Source of the DNA: Pseudomonas marginalis
GTDB lineage: Bacteria; Pseudomonadota; Gammaproteobacteria; Pseudomonadales; Pseudomonadaceae
Length of the DNA: 64,000 nucleotides
Assembly (NCBI RefSeq): GCF_008692035.1
Contig: NZ_VTFG01000002.1
Location: 496,001 to 560,000 of the forward strand
Direction of reading: 5' to 3'
The notes below the pieces were generated by a model. It was not told where the DNA came from. It saw only the letters and a list, made by a program, of their open reading frames with translations, and did not search any database. Shown here in pieces: positions 17,801 to 27,034 of this stretch. Numbering within the stretch: the first letter of the stretch is position 1; every line of letters starts with the position of its first letter. Made by a program: the position numbers and the translations under genes.

Positions 17801-18981
17801 GCGGCGGCCAGTTCCGACTTGTCTGCTTTCGGCCGCGCCAGCCAATAGCCAAAGACGGCCAAGGGCGCGGTCGCCAGCATCACTATCACAGTAATCAGCA
17901 ACGGCTGTTCGATCATCGACGACACCAACAGGCTGCTGAGAAAGCACAGGCCCAATTGCAGCGTGTTTTGCAGTGCCGCCGCCTTGCCGGAATGTTCTGC
18001 AAACGGCATCAGCGCATTCGCCACCACGATCGGGTAGCTGGCGCCGTTGACCAGCGCCATCAGGCAGAACGGAATCAGCAAGGTGGTGAGCGTCGGCACG
18101 GTCAAGGTGGCGACCAGGTACAGCGCCACCATGCTGATGCAATAGGCCAGCAGCAACCACGGCAACAGCGTCTTGCCCTGGAAACGCTGCAAAGCGCTAC
18201 GGCAACTGTAGCCACCCACCAGAAACGCCAATGTCGGCAGCACGTAGCTCAGGCCGATGTCATTCGGGCTATAGCCCATGTCGCCGAGGATGAAGGGTGA
18301 AGCGGTCAGCCAGGCGAAGAAACTGGCCGAGCAGGCGGCGAAGATCATCACATTGCCGGTAAACACCCGGGAGGTGAGCAACTGCCAATAGCCAAGGCGC
18401 GAAGGTTCGTCTTCCCGCGTCTGAGGTTTCGACACGGAGCGCAGGAACAACGTCGGCAGCAACAACAGCAGCGACACCCCCAGCAATACACCGAAGATGG
18501 CCTGCCAACCGAAGTGGTTCAGCACCATCGCGCCCAGCAGTGGCGCCAGCGCCGGTGACAACGACATCAACGGCATGATGCTGGCGAACACACGGTGGGC
18601 CTTGTCGGCCGGGTAGCGGTCGATCACCAGCGCCTGCCAGCTCACGGCCGCAGAACACACGCCAATCGCCTGCATAAAGCGCAAGGCCAGCAACTGCGGC
18701 GCGGTCTCGACCCAAAACATCCCCGCGCAACCCACGACAAACAGGCTCAAGCCTGCGAGCAGGATCGGCTTGCGCCCCAGGCGGTCGGACAACGGCCCCC
18801 ACAGCAACTGCCCCACGGCAAAGCCCGCGAGGAAGATACTCAGGCTGGCGCCCACCGCGCCCGCACCAATCTGCAACTGCTCGCCCATGGCGCCGAATGC
18901 CGGCAAATACATGTCCATGGCGAGGTAACCGAGCATGCTCAGCCCCGCCAGATACCAGGTGAAACCAAAAGAATTTTTCAT
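17797..18981 (-). CDS. punC: Bcr/CflA-type MFS transporter, PunC-like purine nucleoside transporter
   Basis: 394 residues, 12 spans, with the MFS loop GPLSDRLGRKP after the second span and MDMYLPAFGAM in the first loop. E. coli PunC (YdhC) is a purine nucleoside (adenosine/inosine) transporter encoded divergently from its LysR regulator PunR; the same pair and orientation appear here. The name rests more on that pair than on substrate residues; a multidrug exporter of the same family is the alternative. The tail overlaps the Tsx/OmpK gene by four bases. Confidence 0.82.
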   Translation of the reverse strand: MKNSFGFTWYLAGLSMLGYLAMDMYLPAFGAMGEQLQIGAGAVGASLSIFLAGFAVGQLLWGPLSDRLGRKPILLAGLSLFVVGCAGMFWVETAPQLLALRFMQAIGVCSAAVSWQALVIDRYPADKAHRVFASIMPLMSLSPALAPLLGAMVLNHFGWQAIFGVLLGVSLLLLLPTLFLRSVSKPQTREDEPSRLGYWQLLTSRVFTGNVMIFAACSASFFAWLTASPFILGDMGYSPNDIGLSYVLPTLAFLVGGYSCRSALQRFQGKTLLPWLLLAYCISMVALYLVATLTVPTLTTLLIPFCLMALVNGASYPIVVANALMPFAEHSGKAAALQNTLQLGLCFLSSLLVSSMIEQPLLITVIVMLATAPLAVFGYWLARPKADKSELAAA

Positions 18982-19103
18982 TGAAACCTTGTTAATCCTG
19001 CCATCAAACTATTTGCTGACTGCCGCCCATTATGAAGCTGACAGTTTTGCTGTGAAGCGATAATAATTGGCGTCTGTTATCAATAATTTTGAAGGCAACC
19101 CTC

Positions 19104-20024
19104 ATGTGGTCCGAATACTCCCTGGATGTCGTCGATGCGGTAGCGCGCCATGGCAGCTTCAGCGCCGCCGCCCAGGAATTGCACCGCGTGCCGTCAGCCA
19201 TCAGTTATACCGTACGCCAACTTGAAGAGTGGCTGGCGGTACCGCTGTTTGTGCGCCGGCATCGTGATGTGGAACTGACACCCGCCGGCCGTCTGTTTAT
19301 CGACGAGGCCCGCGGGGTAATGAAAAAAATGCTCGGCACACGGCGCCTGTGCCAGCAGGTGGCCAATGGCTGGAGTGGCCAGTTGAAGGTGGCGGTGGAT
19401 TCCATCGTCAAACCCCAGCGCTGCCGACAGTTGGTGCTGGATTTCTATCGGCAGTTTCCCGAGGTGGAATTGCTGCTGGAATACGAGGTGTACAACGGTG
19501 TGTGGGATGCCCTGGCGGATGAGCGCACCGATATTGTCATCGGTGCCACCAGCGCCGTTCCGGTGGCCAGTCACTTCACCTTTCGCGATATGGGCTTATT
19601 GAATTGGCTGTGCGTGGTCAGCGCCCGGCACCCGTTGGCGGCCGTGGAAGGGTTGCTCAATGACGACCAACTGCGCCCCTTCGCCTCGCTGTGCATGACC
19701 GACACCTCGCGCAACCTGCCCAAGCGCGACACCTGGACCCTGGATAACCAACGCCGGTTGGTAGTCCCGAACTGGGCCTCCGCCATCGATTGCCTGCGCG
19801 ATGGCCTGTGCGTCGGCATGGCACCGGCGCATCAGGTATTGCCCTGGATCGAACGCGGTGAATTGGTGGCGCTGCAACTGACGCGCCCCTTCCCGGCCAG
19901 CCCATCGTGCGTGGCCTGGGCACAGAGCAAACTGTCCCCGGCCATGGCGTGGTTATTGGAATACCTGGGGGATACCGAAACCATGAACCAGGAGTGGCTC
20001 AACGGAAAGGACCTAGTTCAATAG
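19104..20024 (+). CDS. punR: LysR-family regulator PunR
   Basis: 306 residues. The N-terminal winged helix opens MWSEYSLDVVDAVARHGSFS, followed by RVPSAISYTVRQLEEWLAVP, close to E. coli PunR (YdhB) over most of its length, including the C-terminal AWLLEYLGDTETMNQEWL. PunR activates punC in response to purine nucleosides. I use the ATG at 19104 (GAAGG eight bases before). The punC-punR gap of 122 bases is AT-rich and should hold the operator. The 3' end overlaps the convergent aminotransferase gene by 12 bases. Confidence 0.92.
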   Translation: MWSEYSLDVVDAVARHGSFSAAAQELHRVPSAISYTVRQLEEWLAVPLFVRRHRDVELTPAGRLFIDEARGVMKKMLGTRRLCQQVANGWSGQLKVAVDSIVKPQRCRQLVLDFYRQFPEVELLLEYEVYNGVWDALADERTDIVIGATSAVPVASHFTFRDMGLLNWLCVVSARHPLAAVEGLLNDDQLRPFASLCMTDTSRNLPKRDTWTLDNQRRLVVPNWASAIDCLRDGLCVGMAPAHQVLPWIERGELVALQLTRPFPASPSCVAWAQSKLSPAMAWLLEYLGDTETMNQEWLNGKDLVQ

Positions 20025-21182
20025 CCGAGTGATGGCCCGCACGATCATCTCCACCTCCTTGGCATCCAGGGTCAGCGGCGGCAGCAGGCGAATGACCTTG
20101 CCCCGCGTCACGTTGATCAGCAGCCCATGCTCCTGGGCAGCACGCTGGGCCAGGTCGCGATAGGGGCTGGCCAGTTCAATACCGATCATCAGGCCCTGCC
20201 CGCGAATCGCCAGCACCTGCGGATGCTCTTCCAATTCCATGCGTAACCGCGCCAGCAAGCGCTCGCCCTGTTGTGCAGCGTTCTGCAACAAGCCTTGCTC
20301 TTCGATAATGTCCAACACCGTGCAGCCCACCCGGCACGCCAGCGGGTTGCCGCCAAAGGTGCTGCCGTGACTGCCGGGCGTGAAAAGCGCGGCTACCGCT
20401 GCCCTGGCCAGGCACGCACCGATGGGCACGCCATTGCCGAGGCCTTTGGCCAGGGTCATCACATCCGGGACAATGCCTTCATGCTGGAAGGCAAACCAGG
20501 CGCCGGTGCGGCCGATGCCGGTCTGGATTTCGTCGAGCATCATCAGCCAGCCGTGCCGTGTGCAGTGGTCACGCAGGGCTTGCAGGTAACCCGGCGGCGC
20601 GGGCAGTACACCACTTTCGCCCTGGATGGGCTCCAGCAAGACCGCCGCGATCCGTGTGCCAAACGTCTGGGTGATTGCCTCGATCGCCGCCAGATCACCA
20701 AACCTGACCTTGAGAAAATCCCCCGGCAAGCGTTGGAAGCCCAAGCGCACCGAGGGGCCATCGCTGGCCGCCATGGTGCCCAGCGTACGGCCATGAAAGG
20801 CATTCTCCATCACCACCACCAAGGGCTCTTCGATGCCTTTTTTCCAGCCATGCAACCGCGCCAGTTTCAGCGCCGTCTCGTTGGCTTCGGCGCCGGAATT
20901 ATTGAAGAAGGCACGGTCCAGGCCGGACAGCCGCGTCAGGCGCTGGGCCAGACGTTGTTGCCAGTCGATGCTGTAGAGGTTGGAGGTGTGCAACAACAGG
21001 CCGGCCTGCTCGCTGATGGCCGTCACCAGTTTCGGGTGGGAATGCCCGACGTTGGTCACCGCCACACCCGCCACTGCGTCCAGGTATTCGCGCCCCTGCT
21101 GGTCCCACAGGCGCGTGCCGAGGCCACGGGTGAAACTCAGGGCCAGGGGTTGATAGGTGGTCATCAGGCAGGCGGCGGTCAT
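20013..21182 (-). CDS. Class III PLP aminotransferase (acetylornithine aminotransferase-like)
   Basis: 389 residues, fold type I PLP enzyme. NNSGAEANETALKLAR, MENAFHGRTLG, LDEIQTGIGRTG and the PLP lysine in TLAKGLGNGVPIG are in order. The length and the start TTYQPLALSFTRGLG match the ArgD-like group; a close P. aeruginosa relative is PA0530, distinct from aruC/argD. Substrate is therefore uncertain: acetylornithine, GABA or another omega-amino acid. A divergent LysR gene starts 104 bases away and may control it. Confidence 0.88.
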   Translation of the reverse strand: MTAACLMTTYQPLALSFTRGLGTRLWDQQGREYLDAVAGVAVTNVGHSHPKLVTAISEQAGLLLHTSNLYSIDWQQRLAQRLTRLSGLDRAFFNNSGAEANETALKLARLHGWKKGIEEPLVVVMENAFHGRTLGTMAASDGPSVRLGFQRLPGDFLKVRFGDLAAIEAITQTFGTRIAAVLLEPIQGESGVLPAPPGYLQALRDHCTRHGWLMMLDEIQTGIGRTGAWFAFQHEGIVPDVMTLAKGLGNGVPIGACLARAAVAALFTPGSHGSTFGGNPLACRVGCTVLDIIEEQGLLQNAAQQGERLLARLRMELEEHPQVLAIRGQGLMIGIELASPYRDLAQRAAQEHGLLINVTRGKVIRLLPPLTLDAKEVEMIVRAITRLLN

Positions 21183-21285
21183 GGTGGCGGACTCCAGTGC
21201 ATCGTTGAGATAGCAACAGTATCGTTAGCCATTCCAGCTGGATAAACTGCACTCCCCTGCAATGACTTTAAACCAGGACTTGATA

Positions 21286-22191
21286 ATGGACCTGTTCCAA
21301 GCGATGTCGGTGTACGTGAAAGTGGTGGAGAGCGGCAGCATGACCGCCGCCGCACACGCCTGCGGGATGTCGACCACCATGGTCGGCAACCACTTGCGCG
21401 CTCTCGAACAACGCCTGGGCGTCAGCCTGCTCAAGCGCACTACCCGCAAACAGAGCCTCACGGAGTTCGGCGGCCAGTATTACCAGCGTTGCCTGGAAGT
21501 ACTCGGGCTGGTGGCAGACTCCGAGCAATGGGCCGAACAGGCCCACGGCGACGTCCCCAAAGGCACACTGCGCATCACCGCGCCACCGGCGTTCGGCACT
21601 GAACGCCTGGCGCCGGCCTTGAGCGAGTTTTCCCAACGCTACCCGCTGATCAAGCTGTACGTGGTGCTCAGCAACCAGCGCATGGACATGGTCGACAGCG
21701 GCTTTGACGTGGCTATCCGCCTGGGCGAGCTGGAACCCTCAAGCCTGATCGCCCGACCGATGCAGGACTACACCATCACCCTGTGCGCCTCACCGGACTA
21801 CCTGGCCCGACGTGGTACACCCCGGACGCCCGAGGACCTGCAACAGCACGACTGCCTGGCATTCGCCTACCCTTCCACCGATGACTGGCGCAACGCCGAC
21901 AAGCTGTGGCGCATGACCGGCGCAGAAGGCGAAGTGGAAATCCCGGTGTCCGGCTCGCTGACCATCAATAGCTCCCAGGCCTTGCGCCAGGCCGCCGTGC
22001 AAGGCATGGGGATCGTCATGCTGCCGGATGCCCTGGTACAGCCCGACCTGCAAACCGGCAAGCTGGTGGCCTTGCTGACCACCTATCAACTGCCCAGCCG
22101 GCCCATGCATCTGCTGTACGGCCAGGACCGTTATCGCTTGCCGAAGCTGCGCGCCTTTGTGGATTTCGCCATGGAAAAGTGGGCGCGCTAG
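21286..22191 (+). CDS. LysR-family transcriptional regulator
   Basis: 301 residues. The helix-turn-helix is in the first 60 (MDLFQAMSVYVKVVESGSMT ... ALEQRLGVSLLKRTTRKQSL), and the effector domain begins GTLRITAPPAFGTERLAP. It belongs to the large CrgA/DsdC-like group often placed beside its target gene. I use the ATG at 21286, preceded by AGGA, over the in-frame ATG at 21262. The nearest divergent gene is the aminotransferase. The 3' end overlaps the HAD gene by four bases. Confidence 0.9.
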   Translation: MDLFQAMSVYVKVVESGSMTAAAHACGMSTTMVGNHLRALEQRLGVSLLKRTTRKQSLTEFGGQYYQRCLEVLGLVADSEQWAEQAHGDVPKGTLRITAPPAFGTERLAPALSEFSQRYPLIKLYVVLSNQRMDMVDSGFDVAIRLGELEPSSLIARPMQDYTITLCASPDYLARRGTPRTPEDLQQHDCLAFAYPSTDDWRNADKLWRMTGAEGEVEIPVSGSLTINSSQALRQAAVQGMGIVMLPDALVQPDLQTGKLVALLTTYQLPSRPMHLLYGQDRYRLPKLRAFVDFAMEKWAR

Positions 22192-22811
22192 AAGCCCACG
22201 CCCAACTCGCGCAGTCGCGCCGCCGTCTGCTCGGCAGACACATGGTGAATGCCTTGCCAGCCGAGGGCGACGGCCGCTTCGATATTGCCGGCGACATCAT
22301 CGATAAACACCACTTCCCCCGGCTGGATATCCGGCAGGTACACCCGTACCTGGCTGAGACTGGCGTGGTAGATCGCCGCGTCAGGCTTGATCAGCTTCAA
22401 CTCGCCAGACACCACGATGTTGCGAAATTTGCGAAGGAAGGGGTAATGGGCCAGCGCATAGGGAAAGGTCTCGGCCGACCAGTTTGTGAGCCCGAACAGT
22501 GGCATGTTGGCCTGATGCAGCGCGTTGAGAATCGCCACGCCTTCGGGCAACGGGCCACGCAGCATTTCGTGCCAGCGGCCGTAATAGGCCGTGATCAAGG
22601 GTTCATGCTCGGGGTATTGATCGATCAGGATCTGCGTGGCTTCGGCCAGCGGCCGCCCCGCATCCTGCTCGGTGTTCCAGGCCTGGGTACAGATGTTATC
22701 GAGGAACCACTGCCGCTCTTGCTCGTCGGCAATCAGTTTGCGATAGAGGTGCTGCGGGTTCCAATCGAAGAGAACACCGCCGAAATCAAAAACGACTGCA
22801 CGAATCGTCAT
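22188..22811 (-). CDS. HAD-family hydrolase (YihX-like)
   Basis: 207 residues, HAD subfamily IA variant 3. The nucleophile is Asp9 in VVFDFGGVLFDW; the second Asp of the usual DxD is Gly, as is normal in the YihX-like group. LTNWS is motif II, LIKPDAAIY has the motif III Lys, and VFIDDVAGNIEAA is motif IV. E. coli YihX dephosphorylates alpha-D-glucose-1-phosphate; the substrate here is not known. AGGAGGATCTG-type ribosome site precedes the ATG at 22811; the longer frame upstream is not family sequence. Confidence 0.9.
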   Translation of the reverse strand: MTIRAVVFDFGGVLFDWNPQHLYRKLIADEQERQWFLDNICTQAWNTEQDAGRPLAEATQILIDQYPEHEPLITAYYGRWHEMLRGPLPEGVAILNALHQANMPLFGLTNWSAETFPYALAHYPFLRKFRNIVVSGELKLIKPDAAIYHASLSQVRVYLPDIQPGEVVFIDDVAGNIEAAVALGWQGIHHVSAEQTAARLRELGVGF

Positions 22812-22916
22812 CAGATCCTCCGTTAGCATGGTTTGAGAGCTGAGGGAGTCTGGCAGATTTACAAGGAGGGAGGTGCGCGCCGGAGCGTAAGACGGATCTG
22901 AAAAACCAAAAAAACA

Positions 22917-22952
22917 AATATGGGAGGGGGACACGCCTCCTCCCACATTTTT
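22917..22952. terminator. REP-like hairpin downstream of fabV
   Basis: AAATATGGGAGGGGG, short loop, CCTCCTCCCACATTTTT. A diverged REP arm pair with a T-run on the + strand, and complementary A-run side. It lies nine bases beyond the fabV stop and could end fabV transcription. Confidence 0.6.
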
Positions 22953-22960
22953 AACCGCGT

Positions 22961-24157
22961 TTAGGCTTGGACCAGACCCTTGATCTTCACGGTCGGGTTG
23001 ACGTCAGCCTCGTAGTCCACACCATCGACTTCAAAGCCGAACAAGCGCAGGAACTCAGCCTTGTAGCCGGCGAAATCACTGATCTCGTCGACGTTCTCGT
23101 CGGTAACCTGGTTCCACAGTGCCGCCACGGCGTCCTGGACCTTCGGTTCCAGTTCGGCCAGGTCGGCACGCAGGCGGCCGTCGGCGTCGAGCTTCGGCTC
23201 GCTGCCGTACAGGCTGTCCTTGAACAGGCCGTAGACCTGCTCGATGCAGCCTTCGTGGGTGCCCTGCTCTTTCATCACCTTGAACAGCAACGACAAGTAC
23301 AGCGGCATGATCGGGATCGCGGAGCTGGCCTGGGTGACCACCGCCTTGAGAACCGATACGCGGGCGTCGCCCTTCAGTGCAGCGAGGTTGTCGCGCAGGG
23401 TCAGGACTTTCTTGTCCAGGTCTTTCTTGGCTTCGCCGATGGAGCCGTTCCAGTAGATGTCCTGGGTCAGCTTCTCACCGAGGTAGGTGAACGCGGTGGT
23501 CTTGGCGCCTTCGGCCAGTACGTCGGCGTCACGCAGGGCGTCGATCCACAGCTGCCAGTCGGCGCCGCCCATGACATTGACGGTGCCGTCGATTTCTTCC
23601 TGGGTTGCAGGTTCGAGGGTGGTGTCGACCACAACGCCTTTGTCGGTATTGATACCGCGCAGGGTTACAGCCTTGCCGATTGGCTTGAGGGTGGAGTTGT
23701 AGACTTCACCGGTCTTGGGATCGGTACGGCGTGGCGCGGCCAGGCTGTAGACGACCAGGTCGATCTTGCCCAGGTCTTTCTTGATGGTTTCGATGGTCAG
23801 GCGCTTGATCTCGTCGGAAAACGCGTCGCCGTTGATGCTCTTGGCGTACAGGCCTTTTTCAACGGCAAACTTCTCGAACGCAGCGCTGTTGTACCAGCCG
23901 GCGGAGCTCAGCTTGCCTTCTTCGCCTTCTTTCTCAAAAAACACGCCCAGGGTGTCGGCGCCGCAGCCAAACGCTGCACTGATGCGCGCGGCCAGGCCGT
24001 AGCCGGTGGAAGCGCCAAGGACCAGCACCTTCTTCGGGCCGTCTTTGATGGCGCCGTGCTCAGTTACGTAGTCGATCTGTTCCTTGACGTTCGCTTCACA
24101 GCCAACAGGGTGAGCGGTCACACAGATAAAGCCACGAACCCGCGGTTTGATGATCAT
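22961..24157 (-). CDS. fabV: Enoyl-[ACP] reductase FabV
   Basis: 398 residues, full length. It reduces enoyl-ACP with NADH in the last step of each fatty acid elongation cycle. The opening MIIKPRVRGFICVTAHPVGC is the FabV start. The cofactor segment LVLGASTGYGLAARI is at 46-59. Catalytic Tyr235 and Lys244 (Y-x8-K, DIYWNGSIGEAK) are in the family positions. FabV is naturally insensitive to triclosan, so this gene predicts resistance. I use the ATG at 24157 and reject the 15-residue extension to 24202. Confidence 0.97.
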   Translation of the reverse strand: MIIKPRVRGFICVTAHPVGCEANVKEQIDYVTEHGAIKDGPKKVLVLGASTGYGLAARISAAFGCGADTLGVFFEKEGEEGKLSSAGWYNSAAFEKFAVEKGLYAKSINGDAFSDEIKRLTIETIKKDLGKIDLVVYSLAAPRRTDPKTGEVYNSTLKPIGKAVTLRGINTDKGVVVDTTLEPATQEEIDGTVNVMGGADWQLWIDALRDADVLAEGAKTTAFTYLGEKLTQDIYWNGSIGEAKKDLDKKVLTLRDNLAALKGDARVSVLKAVVTQASSAIPIMPLYLSLLFKVMKEQGTHEGCIEQVYGLFKDSLYGSEPKLDADGRLRADLAELEPKVQDAVAALWNQVTDENVDEISDFAGYKAEFLRLFGFEVDGVDYEADVNPTVKIKGLVQA

Positions 24158-24466
24158 AAAATTTCTGCCTCTTCCAAGGTGCCGAAGGCCAATGGTGGCC
24201 ATTCAACTTCAATCGTACCGGTCTATGACGTCCGAAAAACCGAAGCGTCACGATAGTCGCAAATCTTCTGTTTACAAAATCCAATCCATACGAGCCCACC
24301 AGGGTTAAAGACTGTGTCGAGCCTTCACAATTTTGCACTATTTAAAACGCCAATCCGCTGCTGGACGCCTTATCATGACGAAGATGTTTCATTATGTTTC
24401 AAAACCCCACCACTCGCGGCCACGGATCCGGACCTGTCGAATGGCGTCCTCCTGGAGCTGAGTTGC
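24158..24466. other. Divergent promoter region between fabV and the hydroxylase gene
   Basis: About 310 bases, more AT-rich than its surroundings near 24255-24350. An in-frame extension of the downstream gene back to 24314 exists but has no family sequence. I see no hairpins or repeats of note. Confidence 0.5.
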
Positions 24467-25291
24467 ATGAACAAGTCTGCTTTGCGTAAGAAAGCGGTAT
24501 CGGTCGCCTGGGTACTCGGCGTGTTGCTGATTATCGATGTGTTCCCCGAAACCACCCTGGTGTTCCTCTGCCTGGTACTGGTGTGCGGCGTTTACGACTT
24601 CCTGCGTAACGGCCTGTATGACAAGCCGACCGTCAAGAAATACTTTATCGGCAGCGGTCGCAACACTTGGCTGCTGGCGCCGTTCAACACCCTGTTCGAC
24701 CTGCTGAGCGCGCGTAACCGTCACGTCTACACGATGGGCGACCTGCCACCGGCCTGGCGCACAGACCTGCAACAGGTGCTTGATGACGCCATGGCCCACA
24801 AGGATGAAATCATCGGCTACCTGGACGAACGCATGGCCGAGAAGAAGCGCGGCATGTTGTTTTTCCAGTGGTACGGGCGCCCGATCGAAACCACCCTGGA
24901 TATTCCTGAACTGCGCAAAAAACTGCCGTTCGTGAAAACCATCGGCGTGTCGGTGTTCAACGAGAACCGCTCGACGTCCTTTCACTTCGGTCCCCTGCGC
25001 ATGATGTTCCGCGTGCTCTACAACATGGCACCGGCGCCCCATCACGACGGCGTGTACATCCAGGTCGGCAAGCACAAGCACTACTGGCACGACGACCCGC
25101 TGTTTATCTTTGATGACACGCTGATGCATGCGTCCTTCAACAAGAACGACGCCAAGCGCTACTGCCTGTTCATCGACATCGTACGGCCGACGCCGCTGCC
25201 GTCGGTGCTTAACGCCGTCATCGCGGGATTTGCCGGGCTGGTCTTTACCCTGCGTCGGGTTTTCTACAAAAACTGGAAGCTGATTGAGTAA
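24467..25291 (+). CDS. Aspartyl/asparaginyl beta-hydroxylase domain protein (LpxO-like, HxGP variant)
   Basis: 274 residues. A membrane hairpin at the N-terminus (about 10-43, WVLGVLLIIDVFPE and TTLVFLCLVLVCGVY), then the cytosolic hydroxylase domain, and a last hydrophobic stretch (about 245-262). The C-terminal half of the domain has the family pattern with FDDTLMHASFNKNDAKRY and DIVRP, giving one Fe-ligand His. The first metal motif reads SFHFGPLR: His-x-Gly-Pro, as in human ASPH, rather than the HRDP of LpxO. Membrane position suggests a lipid A substrate, but that is inference. Its start ATG at 24467 is 310 bases from fabV. Confidence 0.82.
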   Translation: MNKSALRKKAVSVAWVLGVLLIIDVFPETTLVFLCLVLVCGVYDFLRNGLYDKPTVKKYFIGSGRNTWLLAPFNTLFDLLSARNRHVYTMGDLPPAWRTDLQQVLDDAMAHKDEIIGYLDERMAEKKRGMLFFQWYGRPIETTLDIPELRKKLPFVKTIGVSVFNENRSTSFHFGPLRMMFRVLYNMAPAPHHDGVYIQVGKHKHYWHDDPLFIFDDTLMHASFNKNDAKRYCLFIDIVRPTPLPSVLNAVIAGFAGLVFTLRRVFYKNWKLIE

Positions 25292-25438
25292 GTTCTGCGG
25301 CATGATGGTGTTGGACGGTATTTGCGCTCGGCCCTGCGCCTGAGGTAAATATCCGGCTCGTGCGCCCTAACCTGCGCCCACCATTCTCACGTCATCGCAC
25401 CTCGACAGGTGCGGTGGCTGCGTTTTCAAGGAATCAGA

Positions 25439-26812
25439 ATGCCCCAACGCCAAGTCATCAATGCCTCCGTCAGCCCCAAGGGCAGCCTCGAAACCCTGTC
25501 CCAACGTGAAGTCCAGCAACTGAGCGAAGCCGGTACCGGCAGCATCTACACCCTGTTTCGCCAGTGCGCCCTGGCGATCCTCAACACCGGCGCCCATATC
25601 GATAACGCCAAGACCATCCTCGACGCCTACAAGAACTTTGAAGTGCGCATCCACCAGCAGGACCGTGGCGTACGCCTGGAGCTGTTGAACGCCCCCGCCG
25701 ATGCTTTCGTCGATGGCGAAATGATCGCCAGCACCCGCGAAATGCTGTTCAGCGCCCTGCGGGACATCGTCTACACCGAGAACGAGCTGGACAGCCAGCG
25801 CATCGACCTGAGCAACTCCCAGGGCATCACCGACTACGTATTCCACCTGCTGCGCAATGCTCGCACCCTGCGTCCGGGCGTGGAGCCGAAGATCGTGGTG
25901 TGCTGGGGCGGGCACTCGATCAATACCGAAGAGTACAAATACACCAAGAAAGTCGGTCACGAACTCGGCCTGCGCAGCCTCGACGTGTGCACCGGTTGCG
26001 GCCCGGGCGTGATGAAAGGCCCGATGAAGGGCGCGACCATTTCCCACGCCAAACAACGCATTACCGGCGGGCGCTACCTGGGCCTGACCGAGCCGGGCAT
26101 CATCGCCGCCGAAGCGCCGAACCCGATCGTCAACGAACTGGTGATCCTGCCGGACATCGAAAAACGCCTTGAAGCCTTCGTGCGCGTAGGCCACGGCATC
26201 ATCATCTTCCCCGGCGGCGCCGGTACGGCCGAAGAGTTCCTGTACCTGCTGGGCATCCTGATGCACCCGGACAACCGCGACGTCCCCTTCCCGGTCATTC
26301 TCACCGGGCCGAAACAAGCCGCGCCGTACCTGCAACAATTGCATGCCTTCGTCGGCGCCACCCTCGGCGAAGCCGCGCAGGCGCACTACCAGATCATCAT
26401 CGACGACCCGGCCGAAGTGGCCCGCCAGATGACTGCCGGCCTCAAGGCGGTGAAGCAGTTCCGCCGTGAGCGCAACGACGCGTTTCACTTCAACTGGCTG
26501 CTGAAGATCGACGAAGGCTTCCAGCGCCCGTTCGACCCGACCCACGAAAACATGGCCAGCCTGCAACTGAGCCACGCACTGCCGCCCCATGAACTGGCAG
26601 CCAACCTGCGCCGTGCGTTTTCGGGGATCGTGGCGGGTAACGTGAAGGACAAGGGCATTCGCCTGATCGAAGAACATGGCCCGTACGAGATCCACGGCGA
26701 CCCGGCCATCATGAAGCCACTGGATGAGCTGTTGCAGGCGTTCGTTGCCCAGCATCGCATGAAGTTGCCGGGTGGCGCGGCGTATGTGCCGTGTTATCGC
26801 GTAGTGCAGTGA
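25439..26812 (+). CDS. ppnN: Nucleotide 5'-monophosphate nucleosidase PpnN (YgdH, LOG family)
   Basis: 457 residues, three-part PpnN architecture: N-terminal DUF4478-type region, central LOG Rossmann domain with the PGGAGTAEE motif, and C-terminal DUF3412-type domain. It cleaves nucleoside monophosphates to base and ribose-5-phosphate, and in E. coli is a (p)ppGpp target that adjusts purine pools. AAGGAA precedes the ATG at 25439; ten extra upstream codons are rejected. It stands alone with a 26837 hairpin downstream. Confidence 0.94.
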   Translation: MPQRQVINASVSPKGSLETLSQREVQQLSEAGTGSIYTLFRQCALAILNTGAHIDNAKTILDAYKNFEVRIHQQDRGVRLELLNAPADAFVDGEMIASTREMLFSALRDIVYTENELDSQRIDLSNSQGITDYVFHLLRNARTLRPGVEPKIVVCWGGHSINTEEYKYTKKVGHELGLRSLDVCTGCGPGVMKGPMKGATISHAKQRITGGRYLGLTEPGIIAAEAPNPIVNELVILPDIEKRLEAFVRVGHGIIIFPGGAGTAEEFLYLLGILMHPDNRDVPFPVILTGPKQAAPYLQQLHAFVGATLGEAAQAHYQIIIDDPAEVARQMTAGLKAVKQFRRERNDAFHFNWLLKIDEGFQRPFDPTHENMASLQLSHALPPHELAANLRRAFSGIVAGNVKDKGIRLIEEHGPYEIHGDPAIMKPLDELLQAFVAQHRMKLPGGAAYVPCYRVVQ

Positions 26813-26836
26813 GCTCGCCAGGTAATTTGCTTACAG

Positions 26837-26856
26837 CCGCCAGGCTTTACTGGCGG
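26837..26856. terminator. Hairpin downstream of ppnN
   Basis: CCGCCAG-gcttta-CTGGCGG: perfect 7-bp stem 24 bases after the ppnN stop. No T-run follows, so it may only protect the transcript or assist Rho-dependent ending. Confidence 0.4.
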
Positions 26857-26992
26857 TCGTTCATAGTTTGTATCTCTTTGCGCCATGGGTAAGCGTGCGG
26901 GAGGGCTGAGTTCGGACTAGGTTTTCATGACTCCGACTCATCCTCCACCTGAAGAGCGACCTATGGACCAACGGATATTGTCCTCCACCACT

Positions 26993-27010
26993 CCTTACCC
27001 TAAGGTAAGG
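26993..27010. promoter_or_regulatory. Toxin-antitoxin operator palindrome
   Basis: CCTTACC-CTAA-GGTAAGG: perfect 7-bp inverted repeat 25 bases before the antitoxin ATG. AbrB-type antitoxins usually repress their own operon through such palindromes. Confidence 0.6.
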
Positions 27011-27034
27011 AGCATCATGTTGGAGATCTTTACC

